Positions 26,855 to 36,787 of a stretch of 41,359 nt of DNA are shown one piece after another. Both the position numbers and the translations under genes were made by a program. Position 1 is the first letter of the stretch; each line of letters opens with the position of its first letter. Under the pieces are notes generated by a model, which was not told where the DNA came from, searched no databases, and worked only from the letters and a program-made list of their open reading frames with translations. The DNA is taken from the NCBI GenBank assembly GCA_019508115.1, contig JAEKMC010000075.1:1-41359 (forward strand), written 5' to 3'. Origin of the DNA: Sphingomonas sp. GTDB lineage: Bacteria; Pseudomonadota; Alphaproteobacteria; Sphingomonadales; Sphingomonadaceae.

Positions 26855-28723
26855 CTAGTGGGAGACGGCTGGGCCTAACACTGTCGATCGCTCCTCAAGA
26901 GGGCTGGGCATTGAAACCCAGGGTTGCCAGGTCGGAGCGGCCCAACGTCCGGAAACTCGGTGCGGTAGGGCATCGGACAGGCGCCTATACATCTTCCCGG
27001 CGCCGGCGTTGGCGCCGAAAGGATTGCCGTTGCCGGCTCCCACCCCGATCAGCACCAACATGCCATTGGCGCCGCCTTCCTTGGTGAGTAGGACATCGCG
27101 CATCTTGCCGGGAATCTCGACCCAGGGCGTGTGAAGCCAATCCTGTATTGAATAGAGAATCCGGTTGTCGCGCGTCAGGCAGACAATATGGAGAAGTGAA
27201 CTCCTGTCCACCGACGCCGTGACCTTCACCACCGAAGCGGGCGTCACGATAAGCGTCCAGGGGGACCAGTTGCCTGGTTTGCTCGGATCGGTCGCGTTCT
27301 TCACGAGCTGATAGCGGTGCCACAGCGCCCCGGCGCCATTGACGCCGAACAAATGAATGTAGTCGCCCTTCGTCACTGCTGCGATTTGCGTCAGAATTCC
27401 GTCCATCGGCGCAAAATTGGTCCAGCCATCGGTTGCGGGCCTTGGGTGCTGTTGCTGAACTGCAGGCAATCGATCGCCGCCGAAGATTTGGTTGGTTGTA
27501 TAGATCTCCCCAGAGGGGGCGGTGCCGAACAGTTGCAAAGTACCGTCGCTGTTGCGCGCGACCGCGATCGTGTTCAGCAACCCTTCCTTCTCAGAGATCG
27601 GTGCCCAGCTGTCATTGCCTGCGATCCTTTGCCAACGATGATAGATTCGGCCGCTGCGTCCCAGACCGAAAAGCTCCACGCGCCCGTCAAAGTTCGCCGC
27701 CGCGGCCAGCGACACGAACGAGTTGCTGGTCAGCTGCCAGTTTGAAAGCGTCGGGTTGGCGGGATCGCCAGGCGTGAGTGCTGCCCGCCAGACGTTCCCT
27801 CGGCCATTCCCGGCGAATAGGTCCAATGGGGTTCCAACGTCGTCGAACGAAGATGCCGCGGCGAGCGGCGACCCAAGCGACAAAACCGAGGGTTCGAAGC
27901 TTTCGACCACGAACCTCGCGACCTCCCAACTCGTGCCGCGCATTGCCTCGGTTCGTGCGATCGAAAAATTGACTTTGGGATAATATGCAGTGTGGCCGCG
28001 CCAGTAGAGGACTTCATCGTCCGGCCTGGCTTGGCCGGTAAGTTGCCAATAGAGAAATGCTCGTCCAGATCCCGGCGGCAGATGAAACACGCCGCCAAAA
28101 TGGCCCTCGTCGATTTGCGCGGGCTTTTTGACGGTGAAGTTATAGCAGGCGCCATGGCCTTTAACCGAACCGGTGTAGCGGGGCAGGCTGGAAGGATCGT
28201 CGAGCGACACCGCGCAGAACGGTTTCAGCCGATCAAGCAGGGTTTTGTTCGTCGCCAGGATATGGCCCAACGTGGCAGCGGCCGCCGTGGGGAGGTCGGC
28301 CGAGCGATTTGCGGCAAGCGCGATTGGCGCCATTGCGTTGACGGCAATGCCCATTTTGTTGACCGCATTGAGGTCAGTGGCGGTAGCGATCTGCTGTTCC
28401 GCGTCAGTCACGCATTTCGCGCTATCGATCGCCAGCCGCTGGCGATTGTCCGGCGTTAGGCTATCGAACTCTCCGAACGTATCGATTGTGCTGACCGCGC
28501 AGGACGCAATTTCACCAGCAGCGACATTGTCGATCTCGGAGATGATCTGTGCCTTCGACAGCAGCACGAGCGCCTTAAGCTGTGAGATTTCGCTCGGCTG
28601 CGGATCGATCCTCTCGTTATAAAGGTCATAGGCTTTCTTGAGATAGTCGACGAAGTCGCCGAACTGCGCCTGCGCCGGGCTCACAGCGAGACATGCGACT
28701 AGGAACACCGCGCAGGTTCGCAT
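26855..28723 (-). CDS. Secreted protein with PLL/tectonin-like beta-propeller repeats (putative carbohydrate binding)
   Basis: Signal peptide MRTCAVFLVACLAVSPAQAQ; repeats of the type VAxNxDGxLxLFGxxxxGxIYHRWQ...W (NFDGRVELFGLGRSGRIYHRWQRI; NSDGTLQLFGTAPSGEIYTTNQ; DYIHLFGVNGAGALWHRYQ). The ORF extends to 28831 with ATGA overlap to the upstream gene. Confidence 0.72.
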   Translation of the reverse strand: MRTCAVFLVACLAVSPAQAQFGDFVDYLKKAYDLYNERIDPQPSEISQLKALVLLSKAQIISEIDNVAAGEIASCAVSTIDTFGEFDSLTPDNRQRLAIDSAKCVTDAEQQIATATDLNAVNKMGIAVNAMAPIALAANRSADLPTAAAATLGHILATNKTLLDRLKPFCAVSLDDPSSLPRYTGSVKGHGACYNFTVKKPAQIDEGHFGGVFHLPPGSGRAFLYWQLTGQARPDDEVLYWRGHTAYYPKVNFSIARTEAMRGTSWEVARFVVESFEPSVLSLGSPLAAASSFDDVGTPLDLFAGNGRGNVWRAALTPGDPANPTLSNWQLTSNSFVSLAAAANFDGRVELFGLGRSGRIYHRWQRIAGNDSWAPISEKEGLLNTIAVARNSDGTLQLFGTAPSGEIYTTNQIFGGDRLPAVQQQHPRPATDGWTNFAPMDGILTQIAAVTKGDYIHLFGVNGAGALWHRYQLVKNATDPSKPGNWSPWTLIVTPASVVKVTASVDRSSLLHIVCLTRDNRILYSIQDWLHTPWVEIPGKMRDVLLTKEGGANGMLVLIGVGAGNGNPFGANAGAGKMYRRLSDALPHRVSGRWAAPTWQPWVSMPSPLEERSTVLGPAVSH

Positions 28724-28827
28724 CAGGCGCGGGAACGATAGGGAGGACGCGGACTGTTGAAGGAAGGACTTGGTGCGGAACAGGAAATGAGTGCGGTGAT
28801 TTACCCGCCGCAGATTGCCGATCTCTG

Positions 28828-31686
28828 TCATCGGCCGCGACCCGAAACGGAACTCGCAAAGGCGAGCAGCCCGGAAAAATTCTCCTCGAGATCCTCAACT
28901 GTGGTGGGCTTGCGAAGCGGTGGCGGCATGGCCGCCGTATCGCCGCTGACATGTGCCGCCGGCCAATGCGCAATCTCCTCCATGGCCCGGCGAAGCTGAT
29001 TGAATTCCGAATATGGTCGGGCGACGTCGAGCGTCAGCAGTTCGCCGACATCTTTCGCCGCCGCACATCGAGCACCCATGAACGGCGCTTTCGGGCCGCA
29101 GAACCGGCGCAAGATCGTCGCCGCGATCGAAGTGTGATCGAAAACCGTATGTGAGACATTGATATTACCGTTCGCATCCGCGCCGGGGATCAATGGCGAG
29201 ATGATGAACGCCGGCACCCGCACGCCGAGCCGCGGCTCTCCGACTGACAGCGGAGGTATTGGCACTTGCGTGACCGAGCCGTCGGGATTGTGGGTCTCGA
29301 CATGCGTCGGAGGCTGGACATGGTCATAGAAGCCGCCGTGTTCATCATAGGTGATGATGAACAGCGTTTTCGCCCACCGGTCCTGGTTGTTTTCCGCGAG
29401 GAGCGCTTTCATGATCTCTGCGACCAGCCGCTGTCCGTTGGCCATATCCGACGGCGCGTGATCGTCGTTGTTGATGCCCCCGGGAGCCTCAATATAATCC
29501 GGCTCGATAAATGTGACCGGCGGCAGACCTGCCTCGACTGCTGCTTCGAAACCGCCGCGGAAGCTCTCGATGTTTTGCTCGTCGAACGTATAGTTTCTCA
29601 CTAACCGAAGCGTACTGTAGCCGTGTTCGAACAGCTTCCACGGCACGCCCGCGGCGGTCAGATGGTCGAAGAAAGTCGGCATCTCGAGCGGAAAGAAGCC
29701 CTTCAGTTCGGGATTCTCGACGTCCGGCGCACCGTAGATATCGCGGCTGAAGTCGCCGGTCAGTGAGATAAACCGGTTCGGCAGGGTGCCGCCGAGATGC
29801 GAGCAATGCCAACGATCGCAGATCGCAAACTCGCGAGTAAGCTCGCCATAAGCCGGCAGCTCGGCATCGGTCAGATAGTCCATGACCAACTGCAGCGGAT
29901 GCTTCCCCGTGGGGTCGACAGGCTCGTTGGGGCCGGGTTGATAAGTCGAAGGTATGTGACGTGCCCATTCCTTGACGAAGTCACCCATTCCGTCGGACAC
30001 CTGCTTCGTGACGCAGGCAGCGCCATGAAAGGGGCCCGGCAGCGCGTAGCTGGGCCAGGCTGTCGTCGTCCGCCGGGTGCTTCGATAATCGACATTGTCA
30101 TACCTGTTTACGTCGCGTGCATTGTCGCCCGGCAAGAGGCCGTCGACCTGGGCCTGAGCGGGCTCGCGATGCTCAGGACCCTCGCCGGTCGCAGGATTTT
30201 CGCGCTGCAGCATGCCGTCGCGAGACAGATACCCAAGGATGTGATCAAATGATCGATTCTCCTGCATCAGCACGACGATATGCTCTATTTTCGAGAGGTT
30301 GCCGGGACTGACGTCGACCGTGCGCTGCGGCTGCACCGGCGGCAATGGCATCTCGTCGGGCGTATTAAACAGCCGTGGCCGGGGCTCGCCGCCACCGCCG
30401 GTACTCGTGCCGTCGCCAGTGTTCGTCCCGCCGGTGGTCGGGCCGACCGGGCCATGGTGGCTGGTAGGCCCGGCCTCTGCCGCCGGCGGTACCTGCCTGC
30501 CGACGTAGGATACGAGAACATCTTCCTGTTCTGGATCCCAGCCAAGTCGATAGAGATCGTAATGCCCGACGATATAGGGGCGAACATAATCGTTGACCAT
30601 GTTGCCGCCAGTATCGGAGAATTGAGCGGTCCAAATAGCGTGCTCGATCGCGCGCTTGATCTCGTCCTTGATGTTGATGGTCTCGGATCCCGGCAGCAGC
30701 GGATCGACGTCGTAGTTCAACATGTCGAGCAATGGCGAGCTGACCACCGGCTCATAAGCGAGACCGGGACTGTTGCGGTCGCCGCTCGCCCCAATGAACA
30801 ATTTCACTTCGAACCACATGTGCTCCGGGTCCGGCAGATCGAATGTTATATTTGGACCTGGATTCTCGATCTCCACCTCACGCGAGCCTTCGTACGCGCA
30901 TCTGATCATAAGCTTCAGATAAGGTGTGTCGGGCGTTTGCCACGGTGCGACCGGGGGCGGTGCATAGGGAAACGGCTCACCACCCACAGACACGCTGATC
31001 GACTTCATGTGGATTTTGGGAAGCGTGTAATAGTCTGAATAGGGAAGCTCTATATATTGGTCTCCCTGAGGTTTTCGATAGATTTCGGCGTAACGCTCGA
31101 ACCAACGGTAGGCGATCCGATCGCTCGCGATGCTAATGTAATCCAGGTAAGGGTTGGCGTTCCAATTGGCATCAAAGCCGCGCGCGAAGAAAGACGCGGG
31201 GATCCGCCGCGTCTCGACCGGCAGGATACTTGGATAGTTCACGTGAACCCGGTAGCGTCGGCTACCCACCGAGCCATCAGCCCGCCGTGTAATCTGCAGC
31301 ATCCACTTGTCGCTGGCGGCGAAGCCGGCCGCGTCGAACGAGAGCTGGCCGGGTCCCTTCGTGGCCGGAGGTTCCTGTGCACCGCAGAGGAGCTTCATTT
31401 CGAGTTCCAGCGCAGGGCCGGTTCCGCCGCCTCCACCGCCATCTAAGCCCAAATTGAAATCGCCTGCTGCGGGACCGAAGGGCGGACGAGCGCGAGCAAT
31501 CCCGCCGCCAGCTCCCGCTGAGCCGCTGCTTCCGCTCGGATCAACGGTTGACCCCAAATCGGCATGATTCACCAACACATTGATAAAGCCAGGGGTGAAG
31601 GGTGGCAGCAACCAGACCTTTCGTTCGCCCGGCTCGAGTTCGATGAAGGTTTCGCGAATTCGGGTGGCGAATTCTATCCCGCTCAT
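28828..31686 (-). CDS. Phospholipase C/acid phosphatase-like phosphoesterase with large unassigned N-terminal domain
   Basis: C-terminal half: IEHIVVLMQENRSFDHILGYLS, FAICDRWHCSHLGGTLPNRFISLTGD, LFIITYDEHGGFYDHVQPPT, PAFIISPLIPGA (phosphoesterase PF04185-type motifs). About 430 N-terminal residues plus a Gly/Thr-rich linker have no family I recognise. Confidence 0.88.
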   Translation of the reverse strand: MSGIEFATRIRETFIELEPGERKVWLLPPFTPGFINVLVNHADLGSTVDPSGSSGSAGAGGGIARARPPFGPAAGDFNLGLDGGGGGGTGPALELEMKLLCGAQEPPATKGPGQLSFDAAGFAASDKWMLQITRRADGSVGSRRYRVHVNYPSILPVETRRIPASFFARGFDANWNANPYLDYISIASDRIAYRWFERYAEIYRKPQGDQYIELPYSDYYTLPKIHMKSISVSVGGEPFPYAPPPVAPWQTPDTPYLKLMIRCAYEGSREVEIENPGPNITFDLPDPEHMWFEVKLFIGASGDRNSPGLAYEPVVSSPLLDMLNYDVDPLLPGSETINIKDEIKRAIEHAIWTAQFSDTGGNMVNDYVRPYIVGHYDLYRLGWDPEQEDVLVSYVGRQVPPAAEAGPTSHHGPVGPTTGGTNTGDGTSTGGGGEPRPRLFNTPDEMPLPPVQPQRTVDVSPGNLSKIEHIVVLMQENRSFDHILGYLSRDGMLQRENPATGEGPEHREPAQAQVDGLLPGDNARDVNRYDNVDYRSTRRTTTAWPSYALPGPFHGAACVTKQVSDGMGDFVKEWARHIPSTYQPGPNEPVDPTGKHPLQLVMDYLTDAELPAYGELTREFAICDRWHCSHLGGTLPNRFISLTGDFSRDIYGAPDVENPELKGFFPLEMPTFFDHLTAAGVPWKLFEHGYSTLRLVRNYTFDEQNIESFRGGFEAAVEAGLPPVTFIEPDYIEAPGGINNDDHAPSDMANGQRLVAEIMKALLAENNQDRWAKTLFIITYDEHGGFYDHVQPPTHVETHNPDGSVTQVPIPPLSVGEPRLGVRVPAFIISPLIPGADANGNINVSHTVFDHTSIAATILRRFCGPKAPFMGARCAAAKDVGELLTLDVARPYSEFNQLRRAMEEIAHWPAAHVSGDTAAMPPPLRKPTTVEDLEENFSGLLAFASSVSGRGR

Positions 31687-31761
31687 TGATCGCTCCTGCT
31701 GGTTCCGCACGGGTGCGCGTCGACCTCATATGAAATGCCTCGGCGCGCGGCGGTGCAGGAG

Positions 31762-31808
31762 GATGAGGAACCGATAAAGTCCTGATGAAAGTATGATCAA
31801 ATGCCGAT
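31762..31808. promoter_or_regulatory. Array B: five GAT half-sites at exact 11-bp spacing, upstream of the phosphoesterase gene
   Basis: GATGAGGAACC-GATAAAGTCCT-GATGAAAGTAT-GATCAAATGCC-GAT at 31762, 31773, 31784, 31795, 31806; 76 bp from the start codon at 31686. Confidence 0.72.
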
Positions 31809-32278
31809 TTCGGCCGATGTGCTACCGGCGCCCGTCGAGGGGTGGTCGTCACCCCAAAGTCAACGGGCATGCACATCCCGTGTCGATCACGTAATTTAGT
31901 TGAGCCCCGCCGGCACCCCTGTGCACTGCCGGGCCACGAGGTAGCGAATGTTCCGGAACCGGATGGAACCATCCCACTTTCACAGGGCGAGATCCGACGA
32001 GCAGGTCCGATCGGAAAACGGGATATTTCGGGAAACTGGAAGACGCTCGCGGATGCGAAGGTCCGCGCTACGATCGTGGAGCGGAAGGCCGTAACGCAAG
32101 CCACCGACCCCGAAGCCGCCCCCACGGCGCACCATGCGAAAAAACGCTTTCTCGCCTCCGATCGCATCCGATGTCCCGCGCAACAATCGGGAAAAACACG
32201 GGGGACTAGGGAAAGCGGCCGTTAATCATTCCGATCTACCCCGCCCTCGTTCAATCATCATAACGGGGTGGCATTGTA

Positions 32279-34807
32279 ATGGTACGAATTGGTGTGCGTA
32301 GGCGTCTTCTGCTCGGTATCGCGCCGATAGTATTGGCCTCCCCCGCCGCGGCCGAACTTGCCGCTCCTGCCGAAGGTCAGGCCCAGAGTGCCACTTCGCA
32401 GACCGAAGAGAGCAAACCGGCCGCGCCCAAGGCGAAGGCCTTCACCACCGGCGTGGCCAAGGGCCGCGACCTGCTGGACAGCGCGATCTCCGCGAGCGCG
32501 CTCGACGATACCGAAATCGAGAAGCTCGGGGCGCGCTCTCTCGCCGAGGTGATCCGCACCATTCCGGGCATCCGCGCCGAAGCCGCGAGCGGCGAAGTGG
32601 ACGGCAGCTACACGATCCGCGGCCTTCCCCTGGCAGCCTCCGGCTCCAAGTTCCTGCAGTTCCAGGAAGACGGTCTGCCCGTACTCGAGTTCGGCGACAT
32701 GAACGGCCTCGGGTCGGACATGTTGCTCCGCTATGATTTCAATCTGTCGCAGATCCAGACGATCCGTGGCGGGTCGGCCTCAACCTTCGCCTCCAACTCG
32801 CCCGGCGGCGTGATCAATCTGATCTCCAAGACCGGCGATGTCGAAGGCGGCGCAGTCCAGCTCACCAGCGGGCTCGATTATGGCCTCTATCGGCTCGACA
32901 TGGATTATGGCGCGAAGATTTCGGACACGCTGCGCTTCCACCTGGGCGGCTTTTTCCGTCAGGGCGAAGGCCCGCGTCACGCGGGCTATGACGCCTACAA
33001 AGGCGGCCAGTTCAAGTTCAACATCACCAAGGATTTTGCCGGCGGCTATATCCGCCTTTACGGCAAGTATCTGGACGATCGGGCGCCCGACTATGAGCCC
33101 GTTCCGCTGGGAGTGAGCGGCACCGATTCAAACCCGCATTTTACCAACGTCGCCAATTTCAACATCAAGACGGATTCGATCCTGTCGCGCAACGTCTCGG
33201 CGCTTGCTGCGCTGGACGGCAGCAACAATCGCACCGCCATCGACGCCCACGACGGCGCTCACATCAAGTCGAAGGCGCTCGGTCTCGAGACGCAGTTCGA
33301 CGTGAGCGGCTGGACCATCAGCGAAAAGTTCCGTTACGAGGCGAATTCGGGCGGATTGGTGGGCAACCTGCCGCTCGCCGTAGCTCCTGCGGCCGCGCTC
33401 GCCTTCGTCTATGGCGGACCCGGTGCGAAGCTGAGCTATGCGACCGGCCCCAATGCCGGGCAGGCGATCGCCAACCCGAATGTGCTCAACGGCAACGGGC
33501 TGATGATGCAGAACCTGCTGCTGGACTTCAAACTGAACAGTCTGGACGACATGACCAATGATCTGCGCGCGACCCGCTCGTGGAATGTTGGCGGCGGCAC
33601 GCTCACGACGACCGCGGGCGCGTACCATGCCCTCCAGAAGTTCCACACCGACATGTTCTTTCAGACCGGTTTCATGGATGTTCTGGGCCGCGGCGACGCC
33701 GCGTTGATCGATATCACGACGGCGACCGGCGTGAAGCAGACGCAGGATGGCATCTTCGCCTTCGCAATCCCGGGAGCAGGCACGTCGTTTCGCCGCCACT
33801 ACGCAGTCGATTACACGATCGATGCACCATACGGATCGGTCAACTACCACGTCGGCAAGCTCGCGATCGGCGGCTCGGTTCGCTATGACATCGGGCGCGC
33901 GCGTGGATCGATCAACAGCGGCGAATTCCGCGGCCTCGACCAGACATCCTTCGACATGAACGGTGATGGCGTGATCTCGGCCGCCGAGCAGCGCGTCGCC
34001 CTCCTGCCGCTGACCAATCCGGCGCCGGTGGATTACAATTATCATTATCTGTCTTACTCGGCCGGCGTGAATTACCGCTTCTCCGAGGGCTTCGCCGCCT
34101 TCGGTCGCTACAGCCGCGGTGCCCGAGCGGGTGCCGACCGGCTGCTCTTCTCGCCGACCGTGTCCTTCACCACCGGCAAGCTGGTTGGCTCCAAGGGCTA
34201 CGATCCCGTCAAGCAGGCCGAAGTGGGCGTGAAATATCATCACGATGCGCTGGCGCTGAACCTGACCGGCTTCTGGGCGAACACCAGCGAACAGAATACG
34301 CAGATCAACACGTCGAGCACGGGCGCGACCCAGCTCGTCCAGATCTCGCGAACGTATGGCGCGGTCGGCGCGGAGTTCGAGGGCAGCTACAGCGTCGGCC
34401 CGTTCAGGGTCACCGCAGGCGCGACCTATACCAAGGCCAAAATCAAGCATGACGCGACGGACGCGAGCCTCGACAGCAACGTGCCGCGGCATCAGCCCAA
34501 GCTGATCTATTCGATGACGCCCCAGTTCGACACCAACCGCTTCACGATCGGTGCGAACCTAACCGGCGTCACCAGCAGCTATGCGCAGGATGTGAACAAG
34601 CTGAAGATGCCTGCCTACACGACCGTCAATGCTTTCGTGCAGTATCGTCCGTTTGATCGCGTGCAGCTCTCGCTCAACGCAAGCAACTTGTTCAACGCCC
34701 TCGCCCTCACGGAAATCGCCCAAGGCTCCATTCCGGCTTCGGGCGTCGTGCTGGCACGGACGATGGCTGGCCGTACCGTTTCGGCTGCGATCCGCTTCTC
34801 GTTCTGA
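32279..34807 (+). CDS. TonB-dependent receptor (FecA/siderophore-type architecture)
   Basis: Signal peptide, plug ([53 protein letters not shown]...[29 protein letters not shown]), barrel, C-terminal AAIRFSF. Confidence 0.95.
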   Translation: MVRIGVRRRLLLGIAPIVLASPAAAELAAPAEGQAQSATSQTEESKPAAPKAKAFTTGVAKGRDLLDSAISASALDDTEIEKLGARSLAEVIRTIPGIRAEAASGEVDGSYTIRGLPLAASGSKFLQFQEDGLPVLEFGDMNGLGSDMLLRYDFNLSQIQTIRGGSASTFASNSPGGVINLISKTGDVEGGAVQLTSGLDYGLYRLDMDYGAKISDTLRFHLGGFFRQGEGPRHAGYDAYKGGQFKFNITKDFAGGYIRLYGKYLDDRAPDYEPVPLGVSGTDSNPHFTNVANFNIKTDSILSRNVSALAALDGSNNRTAIDAHDGAHIKSKALGLETQFDVSGWTISEKFRYEANSGGLVGNLPLAVAPAAALAFVYGGPGAKLSYATGPNAGQAIANPNVLNGNGLMMQNLLLDFKLNSLDDMTNDLRATRSWNVGGGTLTTTAGAYHALQKFHTDMFFQTGFMDVLGRGDAALIDITTATGVKQTQDGIFAFAIPGAGTSFRRHYAVDYTIDAPYGSVNYHVGKLAIGGSVRYDIGRARGSINSGEFRGLDQTSFDMNGDGVISAAEQRVALLPLTNPAPVDYNYHYLSYSAGVNYRFSEGFAAFGRYSRGARAGADRLLFSPTVSFTTGKLVGSKGYDPVKQAEVGVKYHHDALALNLTGFWANTSEQNTQINTSSTGATQLVQISRTYGAVGAEFEGSYSVGPFRVTAGATYTKAKIKHDATDASLDSNVPRHQPKLIYSMTPQFDTNRFTIGANLTGVTSSYAQDVNKLKMPAYTTVNAFVQYRPFDRVQLSLNASNLFNALALTEIAQGSIPASGVVLARTMAGRTVSAAIRFSF

Positions 34808-34851
34808 GCGGCCGCGGCAGGATCAACGTCCCTTTCTTGAAGGTGGCTCAC

Positions 34852-36696
34852 ATGTTTAAGTCCATGAGCATTCCCCGGAAGCTCGGTCTCTCATTTGCGG
34901 CGATCAACGCCTCGGCGGCAATCGTGATGTTGGTGTTCTTCGCCAACATCATGATGATCCGTGGGACGACGGACAGCAACAATTTGAGCCAGTCGATCCA
35001 CGCCAAGTCACTGGCTTTGGAAACCGCGATCCTGCGCCAGAACAGCCAGTTTCGCGGTTTCCTGGTCACCGCGGACAAGACCTATCTCAAGTCCTATGTC
35101 GAAGGGCGGGAAGATTACGACAAGATCTCCACCGAGCTGGAGACGCTGCTGACCGATCCCGACAGCCGCGCGCTTCTTCAGAAGTCCCGTCGCGAGACAC
35201 TGGCATGGCGCGCAAAATGGGGCGACCGTCTCATCGCCATGGCCCAATCGGGCAAGCTCGACCAGGCGGTGCAAGAGACGCGCGCGGGGGGCAAGGCCGT
35301 GCTCGTGAGCGACGCCGTGCTGCCGCTGCGTGACATCCGGGACGAGCAGACCAAGCTGATCGAGGTCAATTCGGAGCGGCAGGAGAAGGCGATCTCCACC
35401 GCATTGACGACATTGGTCATCGGCGGAGTGCTGCTGATCGGTATCGCTTTCATGCTCGCTCGGGCGCTCAGCCGGAGCATCGCACGTCCCGTCGCCAACC
35501 TGACCAATATCATGGGCGCGCTGGCGGCCGGCGACAATAGCGTCGCCATTCCCGACGTGGATCGTTCCGACGAATTGGGCGCGATGGCGCAAGCGGTATT
35601 CGTCTTCCGCGACGCGGCGCTCGCCAAAGCGCAGAGCGAGGCCGACCAGGCCCATGTGGTCGAGGCGATCGGGCAGGGTCTCGAAGCGCTGGCCGCCGGC
35701 AATATGACCTATACGATCAGCGAGCCGTTCGCCGGCAATTACGACCGTCTGCGGCAGGCGTTCAATCGTTCGGTCGAAGGCCTGGAAGACAGCCTTTCGC
35801 AGGTCGCGGCAACCGCTCAGAGTGTTTATTCCGGCTCCAGCGAAATCCGCGAGGCCTCCGAAGACCTCGCACGGCGGACCGAGCAGCAGGCTGCATCGAT
35901 CGAGGAAACCGCCGCGGCCACGCAGGAAGTGACCGAGATGGTGAGCGGAACCGCGCGCGGAACCGCGGAGCTGCAGGAAGCGATCAGCGCGGTCGAAAGC
36001 GATGCCAGCGAAGGCAGCGGCGTCGTGCGCAGTGCCGTGTCCGCCATGAGCGAGATCGAGAGGAGCTCGCACCAGATCGGCGAGATCATCAACGTCATCG
36101 ACAGCATCGCCTTCCAGACGAACCTGCTCGCTCTCAATGCGGGCGTGGAGGCGGCTCGCGCCGGTGAATCGGGCAAGGGTTTTGCCGTTGTCGCCGACGA
36201 AGTGCGCGGCCTTGCGCAGCGTTCGGCCGGCGCCGCCAAGGACATCAAGTCGCTCATCACCACGTCGACCAATCAGGTCGCGCAGGGCGTCGCGCTGGTC
36301 GCCGAGACGGGGACGATGCTCGACCGGATCCTCGCCAAGATCAACGACGTGACCGCACTGATCAGCAAGATTGCGGTCGCCACCGAAGCCCAGTCCACGC
36401 ATTTGCGGGAGGTCAACGCCTCGGTCGTCCAGATGGACGACATGACTCAGCAGAACGCGGCGATGGTCGAACAGACCAGCGCATGTACGCGCAACCTCGC
36501 AGGCGAGGCCGATCAGCTCGCGGAACTCGTGCAGCGCTTTCGGCTCAAGACCAGCGAGGTCGCCACGGCAAACACCGCGACGGCAGCCGCCCCCCGCAAG
36601 GCACCCAGCGCTCGCCCGGCTCCCGCTCCATCGAGAAAGCCGGTGATAGGCAATCTCGCGGTGAAGCCTGACGAAGACGATTGGAGCGCCTTCTAG
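34852..36696 (+). CDS. Methyl-accepting chemotaxis protein with CHASE3-like sensor and HAMP
   Basis: N-terminal [30 protein letters not shown] (CHASE3-like); [47 protein letters not shown] hairpin tip. Confidence 0.95.
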   Translation: MFKSMSIPRKLGLSFAAINASAAIVMLVFFANIMMIRGTTDSNNLSQSIHAKSLALETAILRQNSQFRGFLVTADKTYLKSYVEGREDYDKISTELETLLTDPDSRALLQKSRRETLAWRAKWGDRLIAMAQSGKLDQAVQETRAGGKAVLVSDAVLPLRDIRDEQTKLIEVNSERQEKAISTALTTLVIGGVLLIGIAFMLARALSRSIARPVANLTNIMGALAAGDNSVAIPDVDRSDELGAMAQAVFVFRDAALAKAQSEADQAHVVEAIGQGLEALAAGNMTYTISEPFAGNYDRLRQAFNRSVEGLEDSLSQVAATAQSVYSGSSEIREASEDLARRTEQQAASIEETAAATQEVTEMVSGTARGTAELQEAISAVESDASEGSGVVRSAVSAMSEIERSSHQIGEIINVIDSIAFQTNLLALNAGVEAARAGESGKGFAVVADEVRGLAQRSAGAAKDIKSLITTSTNQVAQGVALVAETGTMLDRILAKINDVTALISKIAVATEAQSTHLREVNASVVQMDDMTQQNAAMVEQTSACTRNLAGEADQLAELVQRFRLKTSEVATANTATAAAPRKAPSARPAPAPSRKPVIGNLAVKPDEDDWSAF

Positions 36697-36787
36697 CTCC
36701 GCCGCGTGAACGGTGGATAATGAAAGACGATGGGGAACGAAGTGAGACCGACCTTTACCGAAAAGAGAAAGAAAGAGGTCGCTTCGT

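Noticed and set aside
31842-32225. 127-aa plus-strand ORF and overlapping 208-aa minus ORF (31541..32167)
   Set aside because: No signal, domain or codon-usage support; overlap each other and the regulatory region of the phosphoesterase and TonB receptor.
33128-34492. 454-aa minus-strand ORF
   Set aside because: Antisense shadow of the TonB receptor barrel; low-complexity Arg/Gly/Val composition.
36728-36755. GATGGGGAACGAAGTGAGACCGACC before the DUF2332 gene, resembling the first half-site of the phased arrays
   Set aside because: Subsequent GA(T/C) triplets are not in 11-bp register, so it is not counted as a fourth array.
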